A stretch of DNA of 17,532 bases, from positions 1 through 17,532 of the forward strand of contig CABRZK010000015.1 in assembly GCA_902475415.1 (NCBI GenBank), in the 5' to 3' direction. This document shows positions 1 to 7,338 of the stretch, piece after piece. The stretch's first letter is position 1. Each line of letters opens with the position of its first letter. The stretch comes from an uncultured Eubacterium sp. (GTDB lineage: Bacteria > Bacillota > Clostridia > Lachnospirales > Lachnospiraceae). The notes beneath the pieces are model-generated. The model ran no database searches, was not told the origin of the DNA, and saw nothing but the letters and a program-made list of their open reading frames with translations. Position numbers and translations under genes: made by a program.

Positions 1-555
1 GCAGATGCCTACGGTATAGTATGCCTTCCCGGCATGGAGCTTACAACGACGGAAGAAGTCCATGTATTATGCTATTTTCAAAATCTGGCAGATGCCATGG
101 ATTTTGACCGGTATATATCCTCTCATCTGCCTGACATACCAAACAAACCGGCTCTTTTTGGTGATCAGCTTATCTGTGATGTGGAAGACCGGGTGCTCGA
201 TCAGGAAAACCGGCTTCTGATTTCCGCCACAGATATCCCTTTTGATGCAGTCTATGACCTGACAGCTCAATATCACGGCATCATGGTTCCTGCTCATATC
301 AACAAAGCAAGTACCAGTTTACTTGGAAACCTTGGATTTATCCCCGATGGAAGCCGCTTTTCCTGTGCAGAAATCAAAGACGAAGCTGACTGGCCAAAGT
401 TGCAGAAACAGTTCCCGTATCTGGTCTCCTGCAATCATTTATGCAGTTCCGATGCACATGATCTGAATTCCATTCATGAACCGATTTATACCCTTTCCGC
501 AGAAGATCACTCTCCTGCCGCCATTCTTGCAGCAATACAAAAAAGCTATAGCTGA
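1..555 (+). CDS. PHP-domain metal-dependent phosphoesterase, 3' part
   Basis: The reading frame is open from base 1, so the gene starts outside the window; the ATG at 34 lies inside a conserved motif and is not the start. The visible 184 residues match the C-terminal part of PHP (polymerase and histidinol phosphatase) proteins of the TrpH-like kind. The motif LPGMELTTTEEVHVL, with its Glu and His, and later VPAHINK and CSSDAHDL supply the Glu, His and Asp-His residues that bind the catalytic metals in this family. The N-terminal HxH motif would lie upstream. Such proteins are predicted to hydrolyse phosphate esters or nucleotides; the substrate here is unknown. In some Clostridia a PHP gene of this type sits in a hydrogenase-linked cluster, but its real upstream neighbours are not visible. 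Family assignment is firm; specific function is not. Confidence 0.85.
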   Translation, partial: ADAYGIVCLPGMELTTTEEVHVLCYFQNLADAMDFDRYISSHLPDIPNKPALFGDQLICDVEDRVLDQENRLLISATDIPFDAVYDLTAQYHGIMVPAHINKASTSLLGNLGFIPDGSRFSCAEIKDEADWPKLQKQFPYLVSCNHLCSSDAHDLNSIHEPIYTLSAEDHSPAAILAAIQKSYS

Positions 556-605
556 GCAGATCTCACAAATTTCCGTGATTCGCCCGGCTATAGCTTTCTT
601 TTTAT
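542..605 (+). terminator. Intrinsic terminator overlapping the PHP gene stop
   Basis: An 11-bp perfect stem pairs 542-552 (AAAGCTATAGC) with 587-597 (GCTATAGCTTT), followed by CTTTTTATTG. The TGA stop at 553-555 is the first base triplet of the loop. The 34-nt loop holds a second small hairpin (TCAC 563-566 with GTGA 575-578), so the RNA could fold as a nested structure. The low-GC stem makes efficiency uncertain. Confidence 0.65.
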
Positions 606-692
606 TGTTCTTCTATTTTACTGCATTTCATTTATATCTTCAAACTCCTGCAATTTATCATTGTAGTTCACTGCAACATTTAGCTGCCGTGA

Positions 693-920
693 CTATTTAA
701 TAACTTTCTTTCCATATTTTTCACCCAGATTTTCAATGGAACCATCTTTATTCTGGATGTCGATCTGGTTTAACTGACTGCGCAGATTTTTACGAAAAGA
801 AGCGATATATTCTTCCCGTAGAACCGCCTGCTCTTTTTTCTCCGCAGTTGTCAGTCCTTCCGCTTTGGCTTTATGATATAATTCATTGATTCTTTTGATT
901 TTTTCGTCTGTAATTCCCAT
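693..920 (-). CDS. ynzC: UPF0291/DUF896 family protein (YnzC-like)
   Basis: This 75-residue protein is small, highly charged and apparently helical. The start MGITDEKIKRINELYHKAK and the central AEKKEQAVLREEYIASFRKNLRSQL region, with the later IDIQNKDG, match the DUF896/UPF0291 family typified by Bacillus subtilis YnzC. The family forms a small helical hairpin; its biochemical role is unknown, and some members are linked to the SOS region in Bacillus. A purine-rich AGAAAGAGAG sequence lies upstream of the ATG as a modest ribosome binding site. The gene lies 168 bp beyond proB on the same strand and faces the PHP gene tail to tail. I see no clear promoter of its own, so read-through from proB is possible. 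Length is normal for the family. Confidence 0.88.
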   Translation of the reverse strand: MGITDEKIKRINELYHKAKAEGLTTAEKKEQAVLREEYIASFRKNLRSQLNQIDIQNKDGSIENLGEKYGKKVIK

Positions 921-936
921 TAGTTGCTCTCTTTCT

Positions 937-963
937 CAGGACTCACAGATGGTCCTGTTTTTT
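937..963 (+). other. Hairpin followed by T-run, upstream of ynzC
   Basis: CAGGAC (937-942) pairs with GTCCTG (952-957) across a 9-nt loop and is followed on the + strand by TTTTTTATTTT. On the + strand it looks like a small intrinsic terminator. On the - strand the same hairpin lies in the leader of ynzC about 16 nt before the start codon, next to the purine-rich ribosome binding site. Which strand uses it, if either, is not decided by the sequence. Confidence 0.4.
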
Positions 964-1088
964 ATTTTCTAGTTTTATCTGTCAGTTTTTTCTATCTTTT
1001 CTGCGATTTCCCTTATTCTTATTATTTTTCCAAAACTATCCCCGCACAGATTGACCATTTTTAAATAGAACGGATAAATTTCAAGCTT

Positions 1089-1931
1089 TTAATGTTCCTG
1101 CAGATACTGATGAATATCAAAGAATTCATCATTCTGTGCCCGGAACAGAGTGCCCTTAAAGCTGCCGCTGATAATCTGATGAATGATTCCCACATCTTTG
1201 CCGTTCGCGATGATCATGTCTGTACCGGAGGCAGTTGCAATTCTTGCTGCAGTCAGTTTCGTCGCCATGCCGCCGGTGCCCACATCACTTCCGGTTGACT
1301 GTTTTGCCATGGCATCATAGTGCGCATTCATTTTTTCCACACATTCCACAAGTGTCGCATCCGGACTTTTTCTTGGATCATCAGTATACAGTCCGTCAAT
1401 GTCCGACAACAAAATCAGCAAATCTGCTCCAACCAGGGAAGATACCAGTGCTGACAACGTGTCATTGTCACCAAAATGCATCTCGTAAGTGGATACTGTA
1501 TCATTTTCATTTACAACAGGAATTATGCCAAGACGAAACATTTCTTCAAAGGTATTATGTGCATTCTGACAGGATTCTTCCTCCAGAATGGTATCCTTTG
1601 TCATCAGAATCTGTCCTGCCGTCTGGTTATATTCCGCAAACATCCGCTGATAGGTCATCATCAGACGCGCCTGCCCCACTGCCGCACAGGCCTGTTTTGT
1701 TGAAATATCCTCCGGTCTGCTCTGCAATCCAATGGCCTGCCGTCCGACCGCAATCGCACCGGAACTTACCAGACACACATCCATCCCCTGATTGCGCAGA
1801 TCGCATAATTCGCGAACCAGCTTCTCGATTTTCATCAGATTCATACTTCCGGTCTGTGGATGCTGCAGAGAGGAAGAACCGATCTTTACAACTATACGTT
1901 TCTTGTATTTAAAATAATCATTCACATTCAT
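1089..1931 (-). CDS. proB: Glutamate 5-kinase, short form without PUA domain
   Basis: This 280-residue amino-acid kinase phosphorylates L-glutamate with ATP to gamma-glutamyl phosphate, the first step of proline synthesis in the cytoplasm. Visible family motifs are VVKIGSSSL near the N-terminus (phosphate-binding loop), VSSGAIAVG, the substrate-binding VVNENDTVS, FGDNDTLSALV followed by LLSDIDGLYT, and GTGGMATKL. The protein ends soon after the kinase domain, so the C-terminal PUA domain found in the roughly 367-residue Escherichia coli enzyme is absent; shorter ProB proteins of this kind are known. AAGGAG lies 7 nt before the ATG. The gene has its own promoter and no proA partner next to it in the window, which differs from the common proBA operon. 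Proline feedback inhibition is known for the family but cannot be judged here. Confidence 0.95.
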   Translation of the reverse strand: MNVNDYFKYKKRIVVKIGSSSLQHPQTGSMNLMKIEKLVRELCDLRNQGMDVCLVSSGAIAVGRQAIGLQSRPEDISTKQACAAVGQARLMMTYQRMFAEYNQTAGQILMTKDTILEEESCQNAHNTFEEMFRLGIIPVVNENDTVSTYEMHFGDNDTLSALVSSLVGADLLILLSDIDGLYTDDPRKSPDATLVECVEKMNAHYDAMAKQSTGSDVGTGGMATKLTAARIATASGTDMIIANGKDVGIIHQIISGSFKGTLFRAQNDEFFDIHQYLQEH

Positions 1932-2000
1932 TGGTATACTCCTTCAAAATATCGCAAAGGATAAATTCTTGAAATTTACCTTCAACTCTATTAAGTTAGT

Positions 2001-2029
2001 ATTATAACAGAATTTTGTACATTTATAAA
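2001..2029 (-). promoter_or_regulatory. Promoter of proB (extended -10)
   Basis: On the - strand a perfect TATAAT (2001-2006) is preceded by TG plus one base (2009-2007), an extended -10 element. A weak -35 TTTATA (2024-2029) stands 17 bp upstream. Transcription would start near 1994, giving a leader of about 60 nt before the proB ATG. The site lies just past the rnf terminator, so proB is probably transcribed separately from rnf. Confidence 0.65.
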
Positions 2030-2061
2030 CCTGCTTTTCATCTTTTTTAAATCCTGTGTCA

Positions 2062-2094
2062 CAAAAATGCTGCCCTGAATTTCAGGGCAGCATT
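2062..2094 (-). terminator. Intrinsic terminator of the rnf operon
   Basis: A near-perfect palindrome of 14 bp per arm (2066-2079 with 2081-2094; GCTGCCCTGAA in the arm) is followed on the - strand by a run of T. It lies about 30 nt after the rnfB stop, as expected for the end of the rnf transcript. The apparent one-base loop would open to a few nucleotides in RNA. Confidence 0.9.
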
Positions 2095-2123
2095 CTACAT
2101 CAATATTTGATTTTTCAGATCGA

Positions 2124-2933
2124 TTATGCAGTAACTTTTCTGCCTGTAATGATCTTCTTCGGACATTTTTCAGCACATGCGCCGCATCCGGTACATTTTG
2201 TCTGATCAATGTGTGCGATATTGTTCTCAACAGTAACAGCGCCTGACTCACAGACTCTCTCACACATCTTACATCCGATACATCCGACTTTACATGCAGT
2301 CATAACCTGTTTACCTTTATCCTGTGAAGAACACTGTACAGCATGTTTTGCATCATACGGTACAAGCTCGATCAAGTTTTTCGGGCAGGCTTTGATACAT
2401 TTTCCGCAGGCTTTACACTGCTCTTTATCCACTACAGCAACGCCGTTTTTGATGTGGATTGCATCAAACGGACAAGCTTTGACACACTCACCAAATCCAA
2501 GACATCCATAGTTACATGTCTTCGGACCACCGTTTGGTACAAAGCTCATCATGGAGCAGTCCTCTACTCCGTAATACTCATAATCTTTGTTTGCATTCTC
2601 ACATGTACCTGCACATTTTACAAATGCAACTTCACGAACAGATTCGCCAACTTCCTGACCCATAATTGCACCGATTTTTGCTGCTACAGCAGCTCCGCCG
2701 ACCGGGCAGGAACCTACTTCTGCTTCACCTTTTGCAATTGCTGCAGCCAGACCGGAACATCCGGCAAAACCACAGCCACCACAGTTATTTCCCGGAAGAG
2801 CTGCTAATACTTCTTCCTCTTTCGGGTCTACTTCTACTTTGAATTTCTCACCGGCAATCCCAAGGATGATACCAATGACAATACCTGTTCCGCCGACTAC
2901 GGCAGCGGCAAGAATAATTGCTGAAACACTCAT
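2124..2933 (-). CDS. rnfB: Rnf complex iron-sulfur subunit RnfB
   Basis: This 269-residue protein is the ferredoxin-interacting electron-entry subunit of the membrane Rnf complex (ferredoxin:NAD+ oxidoreductase). An N-terminal membrane helix (about residues 5-27) is followed by the characteristic cluster motif with C51, C54, C59 and C76. Behind it come ferredoxin-like motifs at C140/C144/C150/C154, C173/C176/C179/C183, C214 to C228 and C247/C250/C253/C257, so it should carry at least four [4Fe-4S] clusters besides the N-terminal one. It is the last gene of the operon. The TAG stop of rnfA is embedded in its ribosome binding site (TAGGAGGG), 12 nt upstream of the ATG, which suggests translational coupling. 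Length and motifs fit clostridial RnfB. Confidence 0.97.
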   Translation of the reverse strand: MSVSAIILAAAVVGGTGIVIGIILGIAGEKFKVEVDPKEEEVLAALPGNNCGGCGFAGCSGLAAAIAKGEAEVGSCPVGGAAVAAKIGAIMGQEVGESVREVAFVKCAGTCENANKDYEYYGVEDCSMMSFVPNGGPKTCNYGCLGFGECVKACPFDAIHIKNGVAVVDKEQCKACGKCIKACPKNLIELVPYDAKHAVQCSSQDKGKQVMTACKVGCIGCKMCERVCESGAVTVENNIAHIDQTKCTGCGACAEKCPKKIITGRKVTA

Positions 2934-2945
2934 CTGTATACCCTC

Positions 2946-3521
2946 CTAAATGACACCGGAAAATCCCATAAATGCAATTGACATCAGACCTGCTGTTACC
3001 AGAACGATAGCAGAACCTTTGAACGGTGTCGGGATATCGTTGTATTCGATTTTCTCACGAATACCTGCCATGATGACGATTGAAATGGTAAATCCAACTG
3101 CTGTTGCGAAACCGTTAACTGTACTTACACCAATACCATAACCATACTGTACGTTGTTCAGGGCAACACCGAGAACGGCACAGTTTGTTGTGATCAGCGG
3201 TAAGAAAATACCAAGCGCATTATACAGTGGCGGCATTGATTTCTTCATGAACATCTCTACAAACTGAACCAGTGCAGCGATGACAAGAATAAATACAATT
3301 GTTCTTAAATATGTGATATCAAACTGCTGCAGGATAAATTTATCCAGCACACTTGTGATAAAGGATGCAATTGTAATAACGAAGATAACTGCTGCGCCCA
3401 TTCCGGCTGCAGTATTTACCTTTTTGGATACACCGAAAAACGGACATAAGCCAAGGAACTGGCTCAGGACAACGTTATTTACAATGGCAGAGCCGATTGC
3501 GATAAGTAATACTTCTTTCAT
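2946..3521 (-). CDS. rnfA: Rnf complex membrane subunit RnfA
   Basis: This 191-residue integral membrane protein has about six hydrophobic helices and is homologous to RnfE and to NqrE. It pairs with RnfE to hold a membrane-embedded iron-sulfur cluster on the electron path. The expected cysteines are visible: C26 in LGLCPFFGVS and C114 in ITTNCAVLG. The start is well supported by AGGAGG at 3532-3537, 10 nt before the ATG; the rnfE stop codon TAA directly adjoins this site. It sits between rnfE and rnfB in the usual clostridial order C-D-G-E-A-B. Complete and normal in length. Confidence 0.97.
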   Translation of the reverse strand: MKEVLLIAIGSAIVNNVVLSQFLGLCPFFGVSKKVNTAAGMGAAVIFVITIASFITSVLDKFILQQFDITYLRTIVFILVIAALVQFVEMFMKKSMPPLYNALGIFLPLITTNCAVLGVALNNVQYGYGIGVSTVNGFATAVGFTISIVIMAGIREKIEYNDIPTPFKGSAIVLVTAGLMSIAFMGFSGVI

Positions 3522-3536
3522 CTGAACCTTTCCTCC

Positions 3537-4271
3537 TTATTCTTTCTCATCTGTTCCTGCAGTGAACACTTTGCCTTCACAGCTGCCGCTTGTACAAGCT
3601 GCGCAGTCACCGTCGAAGCATCCGCTTCTCTCTTTCACTGCAATACCTTTTTTGCGTTTTGCTTCACGGTATGCATTCTGGATTGCGATCAGCATAGCTA
3701 ATACAAAGAATGCTCCAGGAGCAAGTACAAAAATTGTCAACGGTGTATAACCTGCTTTTCCAGCAGCTGCGTCAGCCAGCGGAAGAAGCTGGAAACCGAA
3801 GATCTGTCCGGATCCGAGGATCTCACGAACAGCACCGATACAGGTCAGACCCAGAGTAAATCCAAGTCCCATACCAATACCATCAAAGATAGACGGAAGA
3901 ACCGGGTTCTTGGAAGCATAACTCTCGGCACGGCCAAGAATGATACAGTTTACTACGATCAGTGGGATGTAGATACCCAGTGATGCGTACAGGGATGGAA
4001 CATAACCCTGAAGTAAAAACTGTACGATAGTTACCAGTGATGCAACGACAACGATGAATGCCGGTACACGTGCACTGTCCGGAATGATCTTACGGAGCAG
4101 TGAAATTAAAAGGTTTGAAAATACAAGTACGAGTGTCGTAGAGAGACCCATACCAATACCATTGATAGCTGAAGTTGTAACGGCCAGTGTCGGACACATA
4201 CCAATCAACATGACGAAGGTAGGGTTCTCTTTCACGATACCGTTTACAATACGCTCTATACACTTATTCAT
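3537..4271 (-). CDS. rnfE: Rnf complex membrane subunit RnfE with Cys-rich tail
   Basis: This 244-residue membrane protein is the partner of RnfA. C26 (GMCPTLAVT) and C109 (VVNCIILGRAESYAS) are the expected ligands of the shared membrane cluster. The first 200 or so residues match the family. After a basic stretch (REAKRKKG) the protein continues with a soluble tail containing C218, C223, C226 and C231 in the pattern C-x4-C-x2-C-x4-C, then an acidic end. Many RnfE proteins stop near 200 residues, so the tail is an extension of about 40 residues. It could bind a metal or cluster, but the spacing is not a standard ferredoxin motif. A GGAGGGG ribosome binding site precedes the ATG, and the gap to rnfG is 18 bp. 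Confidence 0.96.
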   Translation of the reverse strand: MNKCIERIVNGIVKENPTFVMLIGMCPTLAVTTSAINGIGMGLSTTLVLVFSNLLISLLRKIIPDSARVPAFIVVVASLVTIVQFLLQGYVPSLYASLGIYIPLIVVNCIILGRAESYASKNPVLPSIFDGIGMGLGFTLGLTCIGAVREILGSGQIFGFQLLPLADAAAGKAGYTPLTIFVLAPGAFFVLAMLIAIQNAYREAKRKKGIAVKERSGCFDGDCAACTSGSCEGKVFTAGTDEKE

Positions 4272-4289
4272 TTAAAAGTTCCCCTCCTG

Positions 4290-4892
4290 TTATTGTGCAA
4301 GTGTTCTGTAATAAGCCAGACCAGCATTTACCGCACTTGTAACAGCGTTTGATGTGATTGTAGCACCACTGATCGCATCGATCTGGTTATCAGATGTTGC
4401 ACCTGTCTTTGTAACTTCAAATGATTCTACCTGTTTGCCTGCAAACTGGGAAGAAAATGCATCTTCTTTTGCTTTCATACCAAGGCCGGCAGTATCATTG
4501 ATGGTTGTAATGGAGTATCCGTTCAGTGTACCATCATTTGTCACACCGATGGATAATGTAACGTCTCCACCATAACTGTTCGGGTCTGTTACGGAAATAA
4601 CATATCCAAGTTCAGCACCGCTTGCATCTACGGCTACCACACAGTTTTCAATTGTGTCATCTGCATAACCTGCTGCAGCTGCGGCTTCTGTCGCTTTTGC
4701 TGAATCAAAATCATCCATATCATTGAATGTATCTGCATCCGGGAATACGGTACGGTATGCATTCTGCTGAATATTATAATTTGCTTTTTCAATCGGAACC
4801 TTTGTAATACCATATACAGCACCCAGACCAAGACCTGCGATAACTGTGATCAGGAAAAGGATCAGGGCGTCTTTAATGATTTTTCCATTCAT
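4290..4892 (-). CDS. rnfG: Rnf complex flavoprotein subunit RnfG
   Basis: This 200-residue protein has one N-terminal membrane helix (about residues 8-29) and an extracytoplasmic FMN-binding domain. The motif SGATIT, with T178 as the expected threonine, is the site where FMN is attached covalently through a phosphoester bond by the flavin transferase ApbE (established for the family). ApbE itself is not in the window. The middle of the protein is rich in Ala and Asp (residues 52-82). Its ATG overlaps the TAA stop of rnfD by one base (TAATG), with GGAGGGG just upstream, so the two are probably translationally coupled. It carries electrons between RnfD and the RnfA/E cluster in current models. 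Confidence 0.96.
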   Translation of the reverse strand: MNGKIIKDALILFLITVIAGLGLGAVYGITKVPIEKANYNIQQNAYRTVFPDADTFNDMDDFDSAKATEAAAAAGYADDTIENCVVAVDASGAELGYVISVTDPNSYGGDVTLSIGVTNDGTLNGYSITTINDTAGLGMKAKEDAFSSQFAGKQVESFEVTKTGATSDNQIDAISGATITSNAVTSAVNAGLAYYRTLAQ

Positions 4893-5833
4893 TATTTTTC
4901 CCCTCCTTTACCAAATGGTTTCGGAATTGTAAATCTCTCGATCAACGGTACCAGCATGTTTGCGAAGATGATGGAGTAAGAACATCCCTCAGCTGATGCA
5001 CCAAACATACGGAAGATACCAAGCAGGCATCCGCAGATAATACCGTAAATGATCCTTCCTTTCGGAGTAATCGGAGAAGTTACATAATCAGTTGCCATGA
5101 AGAATGCACCAAGGATCAGACCACCACCGCATACTTCCTGAACAACGAACTGTCCAAGATCGCCGCTTGTCAGATGTCCACCAAACAGTACAATAAACAC
5201 AACAAAAGTAATAATGTATGTACCCGGGATTCTCAGATCGATCACGCCCATCAGAATCAGGAAAATAGCTCCGATCAGAAGTGCGATCACAGATGTCTCA
5301 CCGATGGTACCTGCGATACGACCTGTAAACATAGCCATTGTGTCACTGTAAAGTTCGCCGCCTTTGATTACCGCCAGCGGAGTAGCTCCGGACACTCCAT
5401 CAAAAGTAAAGCTTGTCATCGGGCCTGTAAATGCAAGAAGCAGGAAGCATCTTGCGCCAAGTGCCGGGTTCATGAAGTTCTGTCCAAGTCCGCCGAAGAT
5501 CATTTTTACAACAACGATTGCAAATGCGCCACCGATGATTGGAATGAAGAACGGTACAGTATGTGACAGGTTCAGACCGAGAAGTAAACCGGTTACAACA
5601 CAGCTTAAATCGCCAACGGTCTGTTTCTTGTGTGCAATTTTATTATATAAGTATTCGGATACCAGACAGCTTGCGATAGAAACAACTACAACTGCCAGTG
5701 CACGCGGTCCGAAATTGATAATACCAAATACAGTTGCCGGAAGTAATGCAATGATTACATACAGCATGATTCTCTGGGTACTGTCTTTGGCTCTTATATG
5801 TGGTGATGATGTAACATTGTATAACTCACTCAC
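4892..5833 (-). CDS. rnfD: Rnf complex membrane flavoprotein subunit RnfD
   Basis: The protein has 313 residues and many membrane helices, and is homologous to NqrB. It carries a covalently bound FMN at the threonine of DGVSGATPLA (T151 from the chosen start). I place the start at the GTG at 5831-5833 (protein beginning with SELYNVTSSPHIRAKDS) because AGAGGTGG lies 6 nt upstream and this gives the usual family length. The frame is open 50 codons further upstream, to an ATG at 5983 inside rnfC, but that segment is rnfC read in another frame and looks non-native. The gap from the rnfC stop is 26 bp, and the stop overlaps the rnfG start. RnfD is thought to be part of the ion-translocating core. 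Confidence 0.95.
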   Translation of the reverse strand: MSELYNVTSSPHIRAKDSTQRIMLYVIIALLPATVFGIINFGPRALAVVVVSIASCLVSEYLYNKIAHKKQTVGDLSCVVTGLLLGLNLSHTVPFFIPIIGGAFAIVVVKMIFGGLGQNFMNPALGARCFLLLAFTGPMTSFTFDGVSGATPLAVIKGGELYSDTMAMFTGRIAGTIGETSVIALLIGAIFLILMGVIDLRIPGTYIITFVVFIVLFGGHLTSGDLGQFVVQEVCGGGLILGAFFMATDYVTSPITPKGRIIYGIICGCLLGIFRMFGASAEGCSYSIIFANMLVPLIERFTIPKPFGKGGEK

Positions 5834-5859
5834 AATAATCCACCTCTTTCTAACGTTTT

Positions 5860-7185
5860 TTATTTTTTCCGTCTGTTTGCAAGAATTGTTTTTCTCATGG
5901 ATTTGATAGACTGTGCAAGATTTCTCTTTGCAGGACATGTGAAGCTGCAGCTTCCACATTCTACACATTCCATGCCGTGCCACTGCTCGAATGGCTCTTC
6001 CAGATGATTTTCAGCAAAATCAGCAAGTCTGGAAGGAACAATTCTGGATGGACATGCTTCCACACAACGGCCACAGTTAATACATGCTGTCGCATTCTGG
6101 CTTGCATCCTCAACCGCATCCTCTGTCAGACATAACAGCGCGGATGTTGTCTTGGTGGTCGGAACATCAAGTCCGAACATTGCAAATCCCATCATCGGAC
6201 CACCGGAGATTACTTTCTTCGGCTGTGTCTTGAATCCGCCTGCTGCTTCTACCAGCTCTGCATAATTGGTTCCGATACAGACATAGAAGTTCTGCGGATC
6301 TGCGATTGCATCACCAGTGATGGTAACAATACGGTGCATCAGAGGTCTGCCAAGTTTTACAGCGTGATAAATAGCAACGATGGTGTCAACGTTGTCTACG
6401 ATACAGCCGGCATCTGCCGGAAGCATGGTAGAATTGATTGCTCTGCCTGTTGTTGCAAAAATCAGCTGACGCTCAGAACCCTGTGGATATTTTGTCTTCA
6501 GCGCTTTTACTTCCATACGCGGCTCATTTTTTGTCAGTTCTGTCAGTTTGGCAATACAATCCGGTTTGTTATCCTCGATACCAAAGATACCTTTTGCATT
6601 GTCAAACAGAGAAAGAATGATACGCATTCCTTCAATTAATTTCTCCGGCTCCTCGATCATTCGTCTGTAATCGGAAGTCAGATACGGCTCACACTCTGCA
6701 CAGTTTGCAATAATGTAGTCGATTTTCTCCGGCTCTTTCGGAGAAAGTTTTACGTGCGTCGGGAAACCCGCACCACCCATGCCCACAATACCGGCATTCT
6801 GAATCTTCTTGATAATCTCCTCTTTGCTCAGAGTGGATACATCTTCTACCGGTGTAAACTCCAGTGATTTGAATTCACCATCATTTTCAACTACGATAGA
6901 ATTCACCATGTCTCCGACTGCTACACGTCTCGGCTCAATTGCCTTAACGGTTCCGGATACGGTTGCATAAATCGGTGCAGATACAAAACCGCCAGCCTCA
7001 GCGATCATCTGACCTTTTACTACAGCATCACCTACTGCAACGACTGGCTTTGCCGGTGCACCAATGTGCTGTGATAATGGATAAACCAGATCACCTTTGG
7101 GTAAATATTCCTTGATCGGTTTATCTTTCGACAAGTCCTTTCCATCATATGGATGGACACCGCCCTTAAAAGTACATAAGCCCAT
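5860..7185 (-). CDS. rnfC: Rnf complex NADH-side subunit RnfC
   Basis: This 441-residue peripheral subunit passes electrons to NAD+ at the cytoplasmic face. In order it shows the N-terminal RnfC barrel-sandwich region (about residues 1-100), the glycine-rich nucleotide/FMN-binding segment GMGGAGFPTHVKL (135-147) with CAECEPYLTSDYR after it, an SLBB-like region (about 240-330) and two C-terminal ferredoxin motifs, C368/C371/C374/C378 and C407/C410/C413/C417. This fits the NuoF-like fold of the family and its two [4Fe-4S] clusters. It is the first gene of the rnf operon. The region before the ATG has only a poor ribosome binding site (GTGGGG), weaker than those of the downstream genes. Confidence 0.97.
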   Translation of the reverse strand: MGLCTFKGGVHPYDGKDLSKDKPIKEYLPKGDLVYPLSQHIGAPAKPVVAVGDAVVKGQMIAEAGGFVSAPIYATVSGTVKAIEPRRVAVGDMVNSIVVENDGEFKSLEFTPVEDVSTLSKEEIIKKIQNAGIVGMGGAGFPTHVKLSPKEPEKIDYIIANCAECEPYLTSDYRRMIEEPEKLIEGMRIILSLFDNAKGIFGIEDNKPDCIAKLTELTKNEPRMEVKALKTKYPQGSERQLIFATTGRAINSTMLPADAGCIVDNVDTIVAIYHAVKLGRPLMHRIVTITGDAIADPQNFYVCIGTNYAELVEAAGGFKTQPKKVISGGPMMGFAMFGLDVPTTKTTSALLCLTEDAVEDASQNATACINCGRCVEACPSRIVPSRLADFAENHLEEPFEQWHGMECVECGSCSFTCPAKRNLAQSIKSMRKTILANRRKK

Positions 7186-7255
7186 AACCTGTGCCCCACT
7201 TTCTCTAAAATAGTTTCCACAGAAATTTTATATATTCTGCATAATATCGAAAAAT

Positions 7256-7264
7256 ATTATAACA
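7256..7264 (-). promoter_or_regulatory. Promoter of the rnf operon (extended -10)
   Basis: On the - strand TATAAT (7256-7261) is preceded by TG plus one base (7264-7262). No good -35 is present at 16-18 bp, which is typical when an extended -10 is used. Transcription would start near 7249 and leave a leader of about 65 nt, very rich in A and T, before the rnfC ATG. Confidence 0.6.
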
Positions 7265-7310
7265 CACTTCCCAAAAAAAGTACTAAATTCCGTGCAAAAT
7301 TCCTTTTGTA

Positions 7311-7338
7311 TTGAAAAAAATACCATATGAACTATAAT
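7311..7338 (+). promoter_or_regulatory. Promoter of the yprB-like gene
   Basis: TTGAAA (7311-7316) and TATAAT (7333-7338) are separated by 16 bp, a good housekeeping-sigma promoter. The start would be near 7345, and AGGAG at 7354-7358 serves the ATG at 7371, with a rather long 12-nt spacing. It is divergent from the rnf promoter about 50 bp away. Confidence 0.7.

Noticed and set aside
1051..1078. Possible + strand promoter (TTGACC, 16 bp, GATAAA) pointing antisense into proB.
   Set aside because: The -10 is poor, and no + strand gene or RNA is evident downstream.
1235..1912. Long + strand open frame of 225 codons opposite proB.
   Set aside because: It is the antisense shadow of the conserved proB frame, rich in His, Pro and Ser, with no ribosome binding site or family resemblance.
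1996..2007. Rex-like half-sites (TGTTA-N6-TAAC) over the proB -10 on the - strand.
   Set aside because: Only part of the TTGTTA-N6-TAACAA consensus is present and half of the match is the extended -10 itself; proB is not a usual Rex target.
1991..2263. A - strand frame running across the end of rnfB and its terminator.
   Set aside because: It overlaps the conserved Fe-S part of rnfB in another frame and runs through the terminator hairpin; no family resemblance.
5364..5906. + strand open frame of 180 codons opposite rnfD.
   Set aside because: It is a shadow of the conserved membrane protein gene; no start signal and no recognisable motif.
5834..5983. Upstream extension of the rnfD reading frame to an ATG at 5983.
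   Set aside because: It overlaps rnfC in another frame, has shadow-like composition, and the GTG at 5833 has a proper ribosome binding site and gives the family length.
7189..7222. CTGTG/CACAG pairing in the rnf leader that could cover the ribosome binding site.
   Set aside because: Only 5 bp across a 24-nt loop, which is expected by chance in such a leader.
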